Source of the DNA: Neospora caninum Liverpool
Lineage: Eukaryota > Apicomplexa > Conoidasida > Eucoccidiorida > Sarcocystidae
DNA length: 64,000 bases
Assembly (NCBI RefSeq): GCF_000208865.1
Contig: NC_018385.1
Span: 310,001-374,000 of the forward strand
Direction: 5' to 3'
Part shown: positions 1-10,916 of the stretch, in pieces
How positions within the stretch are numbered: position 1 is the first letter of the stretch
Layout of the letters: each line of letters opens with the position of its first letter
Notes under the pieces: generated by a model
The model's database searches: none
The model's input: only the letters and a program-made list of their open reading frames with translations
Told to the model about the DNA's origin: nothing
Translations under genes and position numbers: made by a program

Positions 1-692
1 CTTTCAAAATAGTCCTTGAGGGCCCCCAAGTCTTCCAAATTAGGAAGCTTATTTAGATTGCCAAGATGACTGCCAATATCAAATATGCCTCCACCTCCCT
101 GAGGTATCAGACCACCAGTCGTGTCTTCCACCCAAGTATTGACTTTGTCTTCCCCAGATGCAATCGCTGTGAGTGATGCTCTGTAGAACATGTACGCGTA
201 ATATACCCAGGTCGCGAAGAGATACAGAATGAGTATGACACCAAGGACCATGTATAAAATTGATCCTACGCGGTTTTTGCAGCACACGCTTGGGAGACCG
301 AGTACGCCGCTAAGCAGACCCAGCAACACAAAAGTGAGGCTCAGGCAAATGAACATCGGCGCGAAACAGAAAAACAACACTACACCCAAGAAAATGAAGA
401 GAACCGTAACAACGCAAATCATTACGGCCACTTTCTTGACCCGGTGTTGTGCGTCTTCCATAGCTTGCCGTGCCCTTTCTTCGGCCAACCCGCGGTCCAC
501 TAAGAACTTGGGGCACCCTGCAGGGGGTGCCGCAGCGTTGACGATAGGTTCAGATTCTTCATCTTTCTTTTCAGTTTCCAAATCTGGTTCAGGTGAGCTT
601 TCAGGCTTCTCTTCCTCATCACCAGCCGTACCAACAGACGGAGGTTGCTCCGTCAATGGCACTTCCTCAACGGCCTCCTCTATGGTTGCCAT
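1..692 (-). CDS. Acidic multi-span membrane protein, 5' part (runs off left edge)
   Basis: The frame is open for 230 codons from the ATG at 692-690 to base 1, with no stop, so the 3' end lies outside the window. Residues 1-60 are acidic and Pro/Glu-rich. A charged helix (RARQAMEDAQHRVKK) precedes two adjacent hydrophobic stretches at about 90-140 and a third at about 155-180 (SILYMVLGVILILYLF), followed by a Gly-rich loop. This suggests an integral membrane protein with an acidic N-terminal domain. I do not recognise a family. The same frame stays open upstream to 767 and encodes another hydrophobic run (LTAVVLLFIACSLFI) directly before the Met. A TAG at 770-768 could be a splice acceptor, so the true start may be in an upstream exon that adds a signal peptide. 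Codon use and frame length make coding likely; start and function are uncertain. Confidence 0.6.
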   Translation of the reverse strand, partial: MATIEEAVEEVPLTEQPPSVGTAGDEEEKPESSPEPDLETEKKDEESEPIVNAAAPPAGCPKFLVDRGLAEERARQAMEDAQHRVKKVAVMICVVTVLFIFLGVVLFFCFAPMFICLSLTFVLLGLLSGVLGLPSVCCKNRVGSILYMVLGVILILYLFATWVYYAYMFYRASLTAIASGEDKVNTWVEDTTGGLIPQGGGGIFDIGSHLGNLNKLPNLEDLGALKDYFE

Positions 693-3600
693 GATAAACA
701 GGGAACAAGCAATAAATAGGAGAACAACAGCGGTAAGCCGGTACAACCGAAACAAGCACAATATAATCTACACTCGGCTTCCTAGATCGAATTTCTTTTC
801 AAGCGTACAACAAAGAGCTCAAAACGGAGCGACTCGCCGTTCGCCTCCATAGGCGTAAACACAGGGCCCCTCCCCCCCCGCTGCTCGCCCGAATCATGAG
901 CCGTTTCTAGGGTTGTGCACTGCAGTAGAGCAACACCAAGAAGCGACAATCCCAAGGTCACGCATCCCAAACTCGCAATGACGTCCTTGCAAAGCGAAGA
1001 ACTGAAAGAAACTGTATGGAAGAGCTGCTACAGGGACTCGTTAACAGCTAGCAAAGCTGCAAACATGGTCGCTGACGTCGTGCTAGTCGACTCACGATCC
1101 CACGCGGCCATCCCGGGGCACTCGTGCCGGTTCCCGTATTCGCCGCGCTTGCTGCATGCTGCGTCCCGAACGCCGGAAGAGCTGAGCCGGCGAGGGAGAA
1201 GTGTATTCCGCTTTGCAGGCAGCACATATTGACTATTAGATGCAGCGACTTACCAGGCGCCATTTTGCAACCAACAGCTGCAGGCGTTTTTCATGGTCTC
1301 TCGTTGCCGCCGAAAAGACGCACATATGGAAATAGCGTGCAGGGAACAGTCGCTCCTGCGGTGTGATAGCTTCCTACTCTAACGCGCACTCAAACAAAGA
1401 GGGGTCAAGCCTTTCCAACAAACAGAAAAGCGTCCTCCATCTGTATAGGATAAACCGTGTACTCAGCAACAAAACGTTTTGCGCGCTGTTCCCTCGTTAG
1501 GTTTTGAAGGGACGAGTTGTGCTGACTCTCGTGTGCACACGATGTACATTGAGTTGACGAAGCGCATTGCATGTATGGTATTGCTAACCCGCTACGCTAA
1601 AGTGCCCTGCCGTGGGGTATACTTCTTCGGGCATTTTGCCAATGAAGAAGCCTACAAAGAGTTTGGGTTCATTATTACAGTCACATTTGCTGGGGCGTCT
1701 GCGCCCCGGTGATGCCTTATCAACAGCTATGCCGGGTCTCTGTGTTTCGCAGGGTCAGCCTGTAGAAAAAATGACGGACCAGTCCTCTGACTGGACACGA
1801 TTTGCCATTCCAGCGCGTCCTCTGCAACATCGATCGAGTTCCAGTAGCACACGAAGTATCGGCCGGTGTATTCAAGCGCAAACACCGGTCCAGCTGTTAG
1901 ACAGGACAACACACTCCCGGGGACGAGAACGCCAATTGAAGCCTACCGGGATCTAGATAGAGAGCTTTTCGAATAGCTCGGGGAAGAATATTCCTCTGTA
2001 ACTTTTAACAGTGGTGGAGTACAGTCGATGTGCATGAACACAGCGTTGACAAATCCGGCTACCGCTGAGGCCAGATGGAGATGAGACGATATATATATAT
2101 ATATATACATCTATATATATATATATAATATACATATAAAATATATATTGGATCTCGGCGTCTTTATCCAAGCCTTTAAAGACGAGGTAACCACAAAATG
2201 AGGTCTATACGAGTAGGGTGATTTGCGTTTCTCGCTTGGAATGTCGCTTCTGCAAGAAGTAGGTGGGCTGGAAAATTGTCGTAAGGGACTGACGGGGAGA
2301 GATACGGTTGAAGAGTTGTTCATCCATTCCAGCAAAACCTGAGAAACAGTTCAGGTGATATGAAACGCCAACCCGTGCAGAAAGAAATATGTTGAGTAAG
2401 AACGGGACAAGACGACTGGGACACAAATGAGCCACTCGAGGAGAACAGAGAGAGGCCTGGCACGAAAAAGAAAGCAAAAGCGTCGAGGCACCCGTACGGG
2501 AGCAACTTCGGGCACAAACGGGATAAAGTGGTAACACAGGGTTTGGAATCCTCTCATGGAGACGCGAGTTCAACATCTGCTCCACGATCGAGAACCAACA
2601 CGGTACCTCTCGCCAGGCTATTCTTTAAGGAGAGAGTTTACACGGTGGAGGTGAGCGTGAGGGTGTACCGCAGTTACGAGGACACGAGGTTTGCGAATAT
2701 GATTTTGTACGCGATACAACAATTTTGGGCGTTCACTAGAGAGCCGATGTGGACGTCCTCATGGTAGACTCCTGAGGACAAAGTAGTATTCGATGGAGCC
2801 TCTGCACCGGGCACATAGGCGACCAGCCGGAGAAGATGCCTTGGTGGTAGACTGCAGTATTCACGAGCTACACAACCGCCGATGGTTTGGACCGCCCGTC
2901 CCGGATCTCACTTCTACCGAGATTGGATAATCGCTTGCTATGCCGGACAAGTGTAGACATCCTACACCAGAACGCAACAAATCCAGGATTTTTTGTATTC
3001 TACGGACAATACATACGCTTGGCCTTTTTCGATGAATGAGCTGAAACCTAAACCAGCTTCCTGGGAAGCAAGCGTTATGCTCAGTACCTTTTCCCCTCCC
3101 ACTGATTCCGAAAAGATCCGGCTTTTTGCGCCATGTTTCACGAACCGGAACACTACTACTATGGAGTGCCTCAAAGCCCTCGATGTGGTGACTACACGGA
3201 TGAAATAAAATGGGCAATGCAGCCCAGAAAATTTCCCTTTTAGTGATGATGCTTGGAAGTTGCAGTATCGTCCCGCTTGACTTTCCTTCCAGAGTGTGAG
3301 GGCAGCGACGACGCCCCACACAACAGTCCAGGGGTTTTGCCCCGCAGGCCTACGAAGCTTCACAGGAAACTATCGGGGCTGCGGCTGACCGATGCGGCGG
3401 CCAAGACTGTCTGCCGTCCTTCAGAGCAGACGCTTTGACGAACTCTTCTTCGGCGATGCCGTTTTGCGGGTGTGTAGCTGCTATGCAAAGCACACGAAGG
3501 AAACCGATTAACGGCGTCCGCCCCAAACTATGCTGCCTGAAGAGGAGTTTCAGAACGAAGCTGGAAGCAGATGACAAACTTAGTGTGTAGCTCTTTTTCT

Positions 3601-4737
3601 GCATGCTTACGGATATCCGTTCCTGGTGTATCATTCCTGGTCCGTATCTACGCATATGAAGAGACGCTGATGAGGTGGCCAAGAACGTGAGCGCCTGACA
3701 AGAGTGGTGTGTCAACCTCGACCAGAGCTGTCGAGCTCGTGTGCGGCTGTTGCTCATGAGAGTTGACCAGACCCGACATGCTGACACTTTTACTGGAGAA
3801 AAGCACTTGCAGAGCTGCTCCTGCAGCGTTGTTGATGATACAGAAACGGTTTTGGAGACGGCGACAAACGCAGCCCCCCTCGAACCAAGGACGACGTAAA
3901 CCTGCGTCGCAGGTGCGATCCTTCACGCTGCTTCAAAATCGAAATGTATCGCGGCCACGTCTAAGTCATTCCCCATTTCAGGCGCCCCAGCGCTTTCGTG
4001 TAACAGCCAGAAGAGTTCCCCATTCACGAATTAAGCAGATGCAGGACGCGGGGGAATCATTCAGAGGCGTGATTTTGCCGTCTTGACTGGCTATCTCATA
4101 GCTCATTGATATAACATGACTGGGATGAAGCCTCACGCTGCGATGCTGACTCTTGTCTGATGAATGTGTCTGAACCGATCTATTGCAGGCCACTGCTAGC
4201 GCAACCACGAATGTATTCTTCCTCTTAGGAAGGGCGTTTGGTCAGCATTCGAAAGACGCTGCATGAACTGCGCCTTAGACGCGCGGTGGTCGCGGTTGCG
4301 TTCCTATGGTACCATCTGGCAGGCCTGACCTACTTTCGTGGGCATTTGACGAGTGTGTCTGACAGAAGCCGTTGCTGTCCCGCCGGGCTCAAGTAATCGG
4401 ACTCTCAGCACAACGGAAGCCCGGCGAGACAACCCAACACACCGAAACCGTTGCTACCTGCCATTAGTAGGAAGAGGCCGGTAGCAAAGCGAAATGACCA
4501 TGTACACTACGTAATCAATCCTTATGCGAGAGACATGAAAGGTTTTATGCAAGTACATAGGCGTTACGAGAAAAGCAACTTTTATGAAGAAGGAACCTCC
4601 AACCTGACAGTAGCGGTTGTTGCCTGGACACTCCCTGAGAAGCCTTCTGTCCCCTTTTTTTCCCATAGGGTGGCCGAAGAAAAGAAACGAGCTGTTGACA
4701 CCTTGGATTGCAAACGTCGACCAACCTCCGATTCAAA
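693..4737. other. Intergenic region between divergent genes
   Basis: No protein gene can be supported here. Open frames on both strands are short, overlap one another and lack protein-like composition. The interval separates the minus-strand membrane-protein gene from the plus-strand phosphatase gene, so it should hold both promoters and 5' leaders. It contains a TA microsatellite near 2089-2149. Upstream exons of either gene could be hidden here; 768-970 may hold part of the first gene's leader. Confidence 0.5.
2089..2149. repeat. TA-rich microsatellite
   Basis: An almost pure (AT)n tract interrupted by single C or A bases. It is simple sequence of the kind also found in the ligase IV introns, and no function is implied. 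Confidence 0.9.
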
Positions 4738-7519
4738 ATGCCGTCGAACGCTTTTAGGAACAAGAATAAGCATGGAGCGCTGCCTGGTGCATCCCATGCC
4801 CTGATACAGACGAACAGTGGTAGGTTATCTCCATTAGTCGCTATCGAAGGAGTTGATTTACGACTCGAAAGAAACCCGAATGTTTAGTCCAGTCACACTG
4901 CTACTCGTGGTTGGATTGAGCGTGCTATTTTGCAACTTAGAGACCGTGAAGAATACACATAAATGACCCGTGCCCTGTTTCCAGTGCATCAATGATTATG
5001 GTTCAACGTCTGTCATACCTACCGAACACCTTCAATGACACGATGTAAAATCTTTGGACAGAAAATTCTGATCGATGGTTCTCTGAGCTGAGGAACCCAC
5101 ATCCAGCATCCCTACAGGGGGAGGTCTCTCGGGTGCTTGGGGGCACGAGGCACTTAGCTGATAGCGGGAAAAACGGTTTAGCCTTCCGCTGAGAAGCTGA
5201 AGTCATATATGCCTTATGTGCAGCTATTTTGTCAAATGGTCTCTAACTGTATCTCTTCCGCGTGAGTATGCCGGTGTACATGTGAGCAGGGGTATATGAA
5301 TGAATGTTTTCATCTCTCTCTCTACATATATATACGTGAGCGAGAATCTCCGACATATTTTACACTTTACGTTTATGACGCTCGTTTTATTTGAGCGACT
5401 ACGTACAAACGTTGTTTCTCGTTCGCGCCTGACAATAAGGCGCAGCAGCTCGATTTTTTCAATCCAGCGGGCATCGCAGTTGCGGCTTTTTTCTAACCTT
5501 TTAAGTGGTAGGAAATAATTCTTGTGCAATTGTGTGGGTTTGTAGCAGGACTGCAACAACCTGGGACCACTCAGAAGCTCGGCAGACAGCAGCGGCTGAC
5601 AGTTGGCGGCCCGGTGCCGTCGAACGATGCACTTGAATGGGGCATTGGACGACCGACTCAGAACAAGTTCGTAGATAGGGAAGGAAGTGTGGTAACAGTG
5701 TACGCAGCGAAGTCAAAAGCGGGGTGTTCTGCCCCTGACGTGGAGAAGATCAACCAGGATGCGTTTTGCCTGATCGAAAGATATGGGGACTTGCCCAATC
5801 TCTTCTGGTTTTCAGTCATGGACGGTCACGGGATGAATGGTCATCTGGTCTCAGATGTCGTTCGTCAGATCCTGTACAAAAACGTCCAGGAATGCCCAGC
5901 GTTCAACAGGGATCTAAAGCAAGCTCTTCAGAAAGGGTTTTTCAGGACCAATTGTGAGCTCTTCCAACCGGGAATCGACATCACAATGAGCGGAACCACC
6001 TGTGTTGCGTGTGTGCTTCACGGGACGACATTGTACTCTGCTAACGTGGGAGACAGCCGGGCGATCATGGGCCGGTCCAATGGCAAAGGCGGTTGGACGT
6101 CACTCTCTCTCTCTCACGACCACAAACCAGACAGACCTGACGAGGAGAAACGCATTCTCGCTGCAGAAGGCCGTGTGGCTGCACTGAAAGGACCAAACGG
6201 AGAACCTCTCGGACCAGCCAGGTGAGAAAGTAGATTTAACGCGCCGTCTCTGAAGAAAAATTCCTCATGAAGTCAGCTGCCTCCTCAGTGCTGTTGAGAA
6301 GGGGAGTGCGAACAACACCAAAGGTGAAAAAAGATGCAGCAGGGAACCATCAGTCCCTCCCTTGTGTGTAGAGCTAAAAACGAACAGCTAGCGTCACGGA
6401 AATGCCCAAGTAACACCAAACTTGATTCTCTTGGTCTCCGCGCTAGTACGCACGAGTTAGAACAAAACTCTATACTTTGCCTCCCTGCAACTAAATCGAC
6501 TTTATGGATCTGGGCACACATCATGCTCAAGGTTTGCCAGTGCATTTTTGTCGTAAGTTCGAGAGGGATGTATATCGTTTTCACTTTTGGGGCGTTTCGG
6601 CGAGGGTCCAGGGCGTGTGATCCTCGGCAGCTGCCGTTGTGTCGATGGACGGTAGACGATCCTCGGGAGTCGGATCCTTCACGAGTTTTGCCGAAATATA
6701 CGTGGGTTACAGTGTTTCAACTCTTCTATTTCCCAGCGAGGAACACTTCTGACACCCCCCGGCACACGCTATTCAGAGCGGCTCTTCCACGAAAACTGCA
6801 GTCGATTCCATACACGACCGGTTACGACGCACGCCACGCCCCTGTTTGTCGTCGCTCTGCACTGAGATAACACTTTCATGTAGAATTTCCGAAAGCAAGG
6901 CACGTGCACTGGAGCAGGAACAGAGTGATGACCACGAGTAAGTGAAAATAGTTTATGACGCCTATGCTGAATGCTGCTGATCTAGTGGAAGCGACATTGA
7001 ACCGAGCACGTTAGAAATGTGACTTCGCACACAAACCATATTAACAAACTGTTCTCTCTCCACGGATTTGGCGCATCATGAAAGCACATTTCCAATGACT
7101 CGGTCTCCAGAGAGACACGGTGGCGTTCGTATCCGCTCGATTCTGGCACTTGCGTCTTCAGAGTTTGGAGGAAGGACTGCGATGCCCCAGGGCTCGCCAT
7201 GTCCCGGTCCCTAGGCGATTCCTTGGCAGCCTCCGTCGGAGTCATAGGCGAACCAGAAATTTTAGTCGCCTCTCTCACGCCTCAAGACGATTTCATCGTA
7301 ATTGCCTCCGACGGGTTGTGGGAGTTCATGACGAACGAAGAAGTGGCTCAGATTGTCTCCCGATTCCTCGAATCCAAAGATCCGATGGGTGCTTGCGACG
7401 CCCTCATCGAAGAATCCAACCGGAGATGGAGACTTGAGGACGACGTCATTGATGACACGACCGTCGTTGTCATCTTCCTTGATGTTGGCAGAAAGGACGC
7501 GGGTGAAAAGCGAAGGTGA
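4738..7519 (+). CDS. PP2C-type (PPM) serine/threonine protein phosphatase
   Basis: Metal-dependent protein phosphatase; PPM enzymes dephosphorylate phospho-Ser/Thr using two bound Mn/Mg ions. Proposed exons are 4738-4819, 5546-6221 and 7162-7519, giving 371 residues. Visible PP2C motifs are NQDAF (about 97), MDGHG (about 119-123), SGTTC, ANVGDSRA (D about 197), GPAR joined across intron 2 to VWRKD, PGLAMSRSLGD, ASDGLWEF (D about 303) and DDTTVVVIF (about 350). All metal-binding Asp positions are present. The exon 2/3 join is exact: CCAG/GTGAG to TTCAG/AGTTTGG restores GPARVW. No ATG precedes the catalytic domain in exon 2, so I placed the start in an upstream exon (MPSNAFRNKNKHG, donor GTAGGT), whose phase matches the acceptor at 5545. 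That first exon is inference. The N-terminus has no Gly2 for myristoylation, signal peptide or membrane segment, suggesting a cytosolic or nuclear enzyme. Confidence 0.85.
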
Positions 7520-9859
7520 AGATGCGTGTTCTCTACACCTGAATCTATCCGAAAGGATTCATCAGGACATGCAAGTTTGCGCTGTATGACGCACAGGCTT
7601 TTGAACTGGGTGCACTTCCGAAATATCCTCATACATAGCAAATCCACCCTTTCTTATAACCGTCTACTGTGCATATATATAGCAGTCTTCCTCTCTGATG
7701 AAGAGCTACCGTCGTGTTTATCGTCACGACGGGCAGCACTAACAGCTGAAGTGCTGTTTCTCGATTTCGAATTCTCCGGGTGGCCGGTTGGAGTGAGGTT
7801 TTGGTTTTTTCTCTGGCATAAGTTCGCCACGAACGACCTTTTTTCTCTTCGACGAACTCTCAGGTCAGGGGTTTGTCCCTTTTCCAAACACGGGTTCCCG
7901 CGTCTGAGAGCACTCAGATTTTTCGTTTCTCCGCGGGTTTCTTCCCCTTCGATATAAAAATGAGGTCCGCAAAGCAGTCCGATATCAAATCGAGAGACCA
8001 CTTGGGACGACGTCAGTCTCTACAACAAAGGAATCTGCACATTTCCATGAAGGAGCGAAACATCCACAGGCCTCGCCAACGCTTGTTGCACGGCTGCATC
8101 GCATGGTGTAGGAGACCATGAATGAGGAATAGACACAAAGCCTTTTGGAGTCGAACACTTTATGCGTTTGGCTAAATAAAAGACAAGTCCAAAATCAGTA
8201 GCGCCGCCAGATGTGACGCAGAACGAGTCACAGCGGAGACGTACTCTCCATTATTTCCGCACTGTCTTTGTGAGAGGCACAACGGCCGCAGACTCTACCT
8301 TGTCCGACAGGTTTAGATTACGCGACTGAAGTCACCTTTTTTCCATGGGTTCGTGCCGGAAGGTAAATGTCTATCCTACACAGTTGGTTGTATGGACAAA
8401 CGTTGCATTCAATAGATTCGTGCGTAGCAGCGGCAGTCCTTGCGCTGCCATGGCTGCCCCATTTACTGCACGCTGCGCCAAGACAAACGCGTTATGCTTT
8501 CTATTTTCTCTGCTCTCCGTAGTGCCTCGAAACAAACGATCCGATGTATACAAAAGGTTGCTGTCTCGTCGGGCGGCATTTTTTCTCGCTCAGTGTATGT
8601 TCTCGTGTTCGGCAGATGATGGCGTACTACCCCTAGAATAGCTCTCTTTTCAAAAGAATCTAACCGCTCCAAACGAAAAAAGGAACCCTCACAGAACTGT
8701 GCCAGGCAGTGCACAGCTCCTTTCAGACGTATGAGAAGAGCGCCCGTGTCTTGCGCTCAGCTGATCCTGGTTCCGTCGAGTCATTTGTTTTCGCGCATGC
8801 ACCGGCTCTCGATACGCGAGACCGCGGCCAGCCATAAGAAGAAACGCATCGTCGCGCTGTTTTGTCCACAACTGTCTCAGATGTACACGAGGCTCCTTTC
8901 TTTGATGCTGCGTCGATGCATTGTCTTTTTTCTGCATGCAAAGTGCTCCGGCAAGTCTCGGAACCAAGACGCCGCGCTCCGTCAAGTTGCTCGAGTTCTG
9001 GTGGTCCGAGGCTTCGCTGTCACGCCACTTCGTGTGCGCGCTGCTTCGCTTGTCCTTTTAAGAACGCTTGCGTCAAAGTGGGTACAGGAAAATGGATTCT
9101 TTCTTTTCCGCGGTAGACGTTTTCCCCTTCATCGTTCAAGCAGGAGCCCTTACAATCCTACGAACACTGGAACGGCGTAGGCCGATATGCCAGCGCAGAT
9201 GCGGCGCGACTCAGCAGTCTCGTCTCACGTGACGCTATCTCATTCCTCGCAGCGCTTCCTCGAAAAATGGAACCTTCATTTGCGCCTTCTCAACGTCTGA
9301 GCGATCTCTGGAGACTCTGTACGCATATTTATCGCCTCGAGTTCCGGCTCATGACGCATTTCCGGCCATCTGCCTCCGTTGCGGTGTCTCACCGCTGGCA
9401 TACTACTCGGCGCAGCTTCGTCACACTGTCGAGCAACTCGGGAAAACCAACTACATAAATTTACATGGTTCTAGGAATTCTGCAGGTATCGGTACCGCGC
9501 TTAAAGTTGCCTTTCGTCCTCAGATGTTAGCGACGGATGCCAAATGCCTATCTACGTCTAATTGGATTAATCTTGCTTTCGGTTCTATTTCCAGGGAAAT
9601 ACGCCGCGGTCAACGTTCATCGAGGGATAAATATGGATATTTTTTATGTCTAAAGGTCTGTTCTATGGTTCCTCTGTCTCGCACTTTCCCTCCAGTTGAG
9701 TCGCGCGCTGTTTGAAGTTAGGGGAAAACTCACTTGCGCGAATCGTCGCAACCGACCGTTCTCTTCGTTCTCCTGTTTCGTCCTGGCCTTCACCTGCCGC
9801 CCGTTTTCCTCCAGTTCCCTCGGCCCTTTCTTCTTCTCTTCTCGTTCTTCGCCGCCGCA
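7520..9859. other. Intergenic region, phosphatase to ligase IV
   Basis: It probably holds the phosphatase 3' UTR and the ligase IV promoter and leader. Plus-strand frames such as 8345-8641 and 8731-9180 are open but Cys/Arg/Ser-rich, without recognisable domains or a supported start. I annotate no gene. A pyrimidine-rich tract sits just upstream of the ligase ATG at 9860. Confidence 0.5.
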
Positions 9860-10778
9860 ATGACGAGCTCGTTCCCTTCGAGCCGCGCGCCTGTCGCGTC
9901 CTGCGACGACCTGCTCTTTGCGGAAATCTGCAAAGTGCTCGACCGCTTGGCTGACCCTTTTGCCAAGGCTTCGGACAAAATGCAGTACGCGAACTTTCCG
10001 GGAAAAAACGGTGGCGAGGCCAAGGTGCTGCTTGGCGGATGGCCCCTCGCCCCGCCTCAGCTGAAAAACACAGCGAGCGTAGCTCGCCCGCTGTCGCTCC
10101 ACAACTGCGATGTACCCATTTTTTCTTTGTCCACGCACATATCCGCTTCTCCCGCACGTTTCGTCGAGCCCCGGAGTCCACAAGTAAAAAGAAAGGCTTT
10201 TGATGGAAAGACAAGTCCACGGAGCTACCCTATATATAGATATGTTTGGTTATCCTCAGGCATTCATCCGTTTACCTGCCTAGCCGCAGACCGCCTCCTG
10301 GCTGATCTGTCAACCGCACTCCAAACGCACGTGTGCTCATATGTATATGCATATACATCAAATTTCACATATATAGATAAATGTATATCATATATATATA
10401 TATCGATATGCATGCATTCGCTTGGTTGTGCGCATGTTCCTCTTTTTTCCTGTTCTGTGTGCTTCGCCAGCTTCTTTGCTCGCTACTTGCAGCGTTTCTC
10501 GCATTTGCCGGTTTCGGGGCTCTACCCTCTGTTTCGTCTGCTCGTCCCTCAACTCGATCGACGCCGGCCGCCGGCGCAGCTGAAGCAACCTCTGCTGGCA
10601 CGTGTCTACACTCAAGTGGGTGTTTCTTCCGTGCACGGAATTCAAGAAGGGGGCAAAGGCGGAGGAAAGTGGCAAGCTGCATGCGCAGAGCCTGACGGGC
10701 TGAGCGACTTTCCCACACAGAAAAATCCGTAACTCGTGCGAAGAGACGATCGAACGAGGACGCGTACATCTGAATACA

Positions 10779-10813
<35 letters not shown>

Positions 10814-10882
10814 GCACACCCCAATTCGTACACGGCAAGGCTGCAGCCTCGTCTGCCTGTCGGTTATATTCATATATACGTG

Positions 10883-10916
<34 letters not shown>

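Noticed and set aside
229..852. 207-codon plus-strand ORF
   Set aside because: It runs antisense to the better membrane-protein frame, and its Ser/Arg/Thr-rich composition is that expected of the opposite strand of an acidic coding sequence.
782..970. Minus-strand ORF with a signal-peptide-like start (MGCVTLGLSLLGVALL)
   Set aside because: It is in a different frame from the membrane protein, and I found no GTRAG donor that would join it in phase, so I did not include it as a first exon.
2205..3787. Several minus-strand ORFs of 126-152 codons
   Set aside because: They overlap each other in different frames, are Ser/Arg/Cys-rich, and show no domains or matching splice sites.
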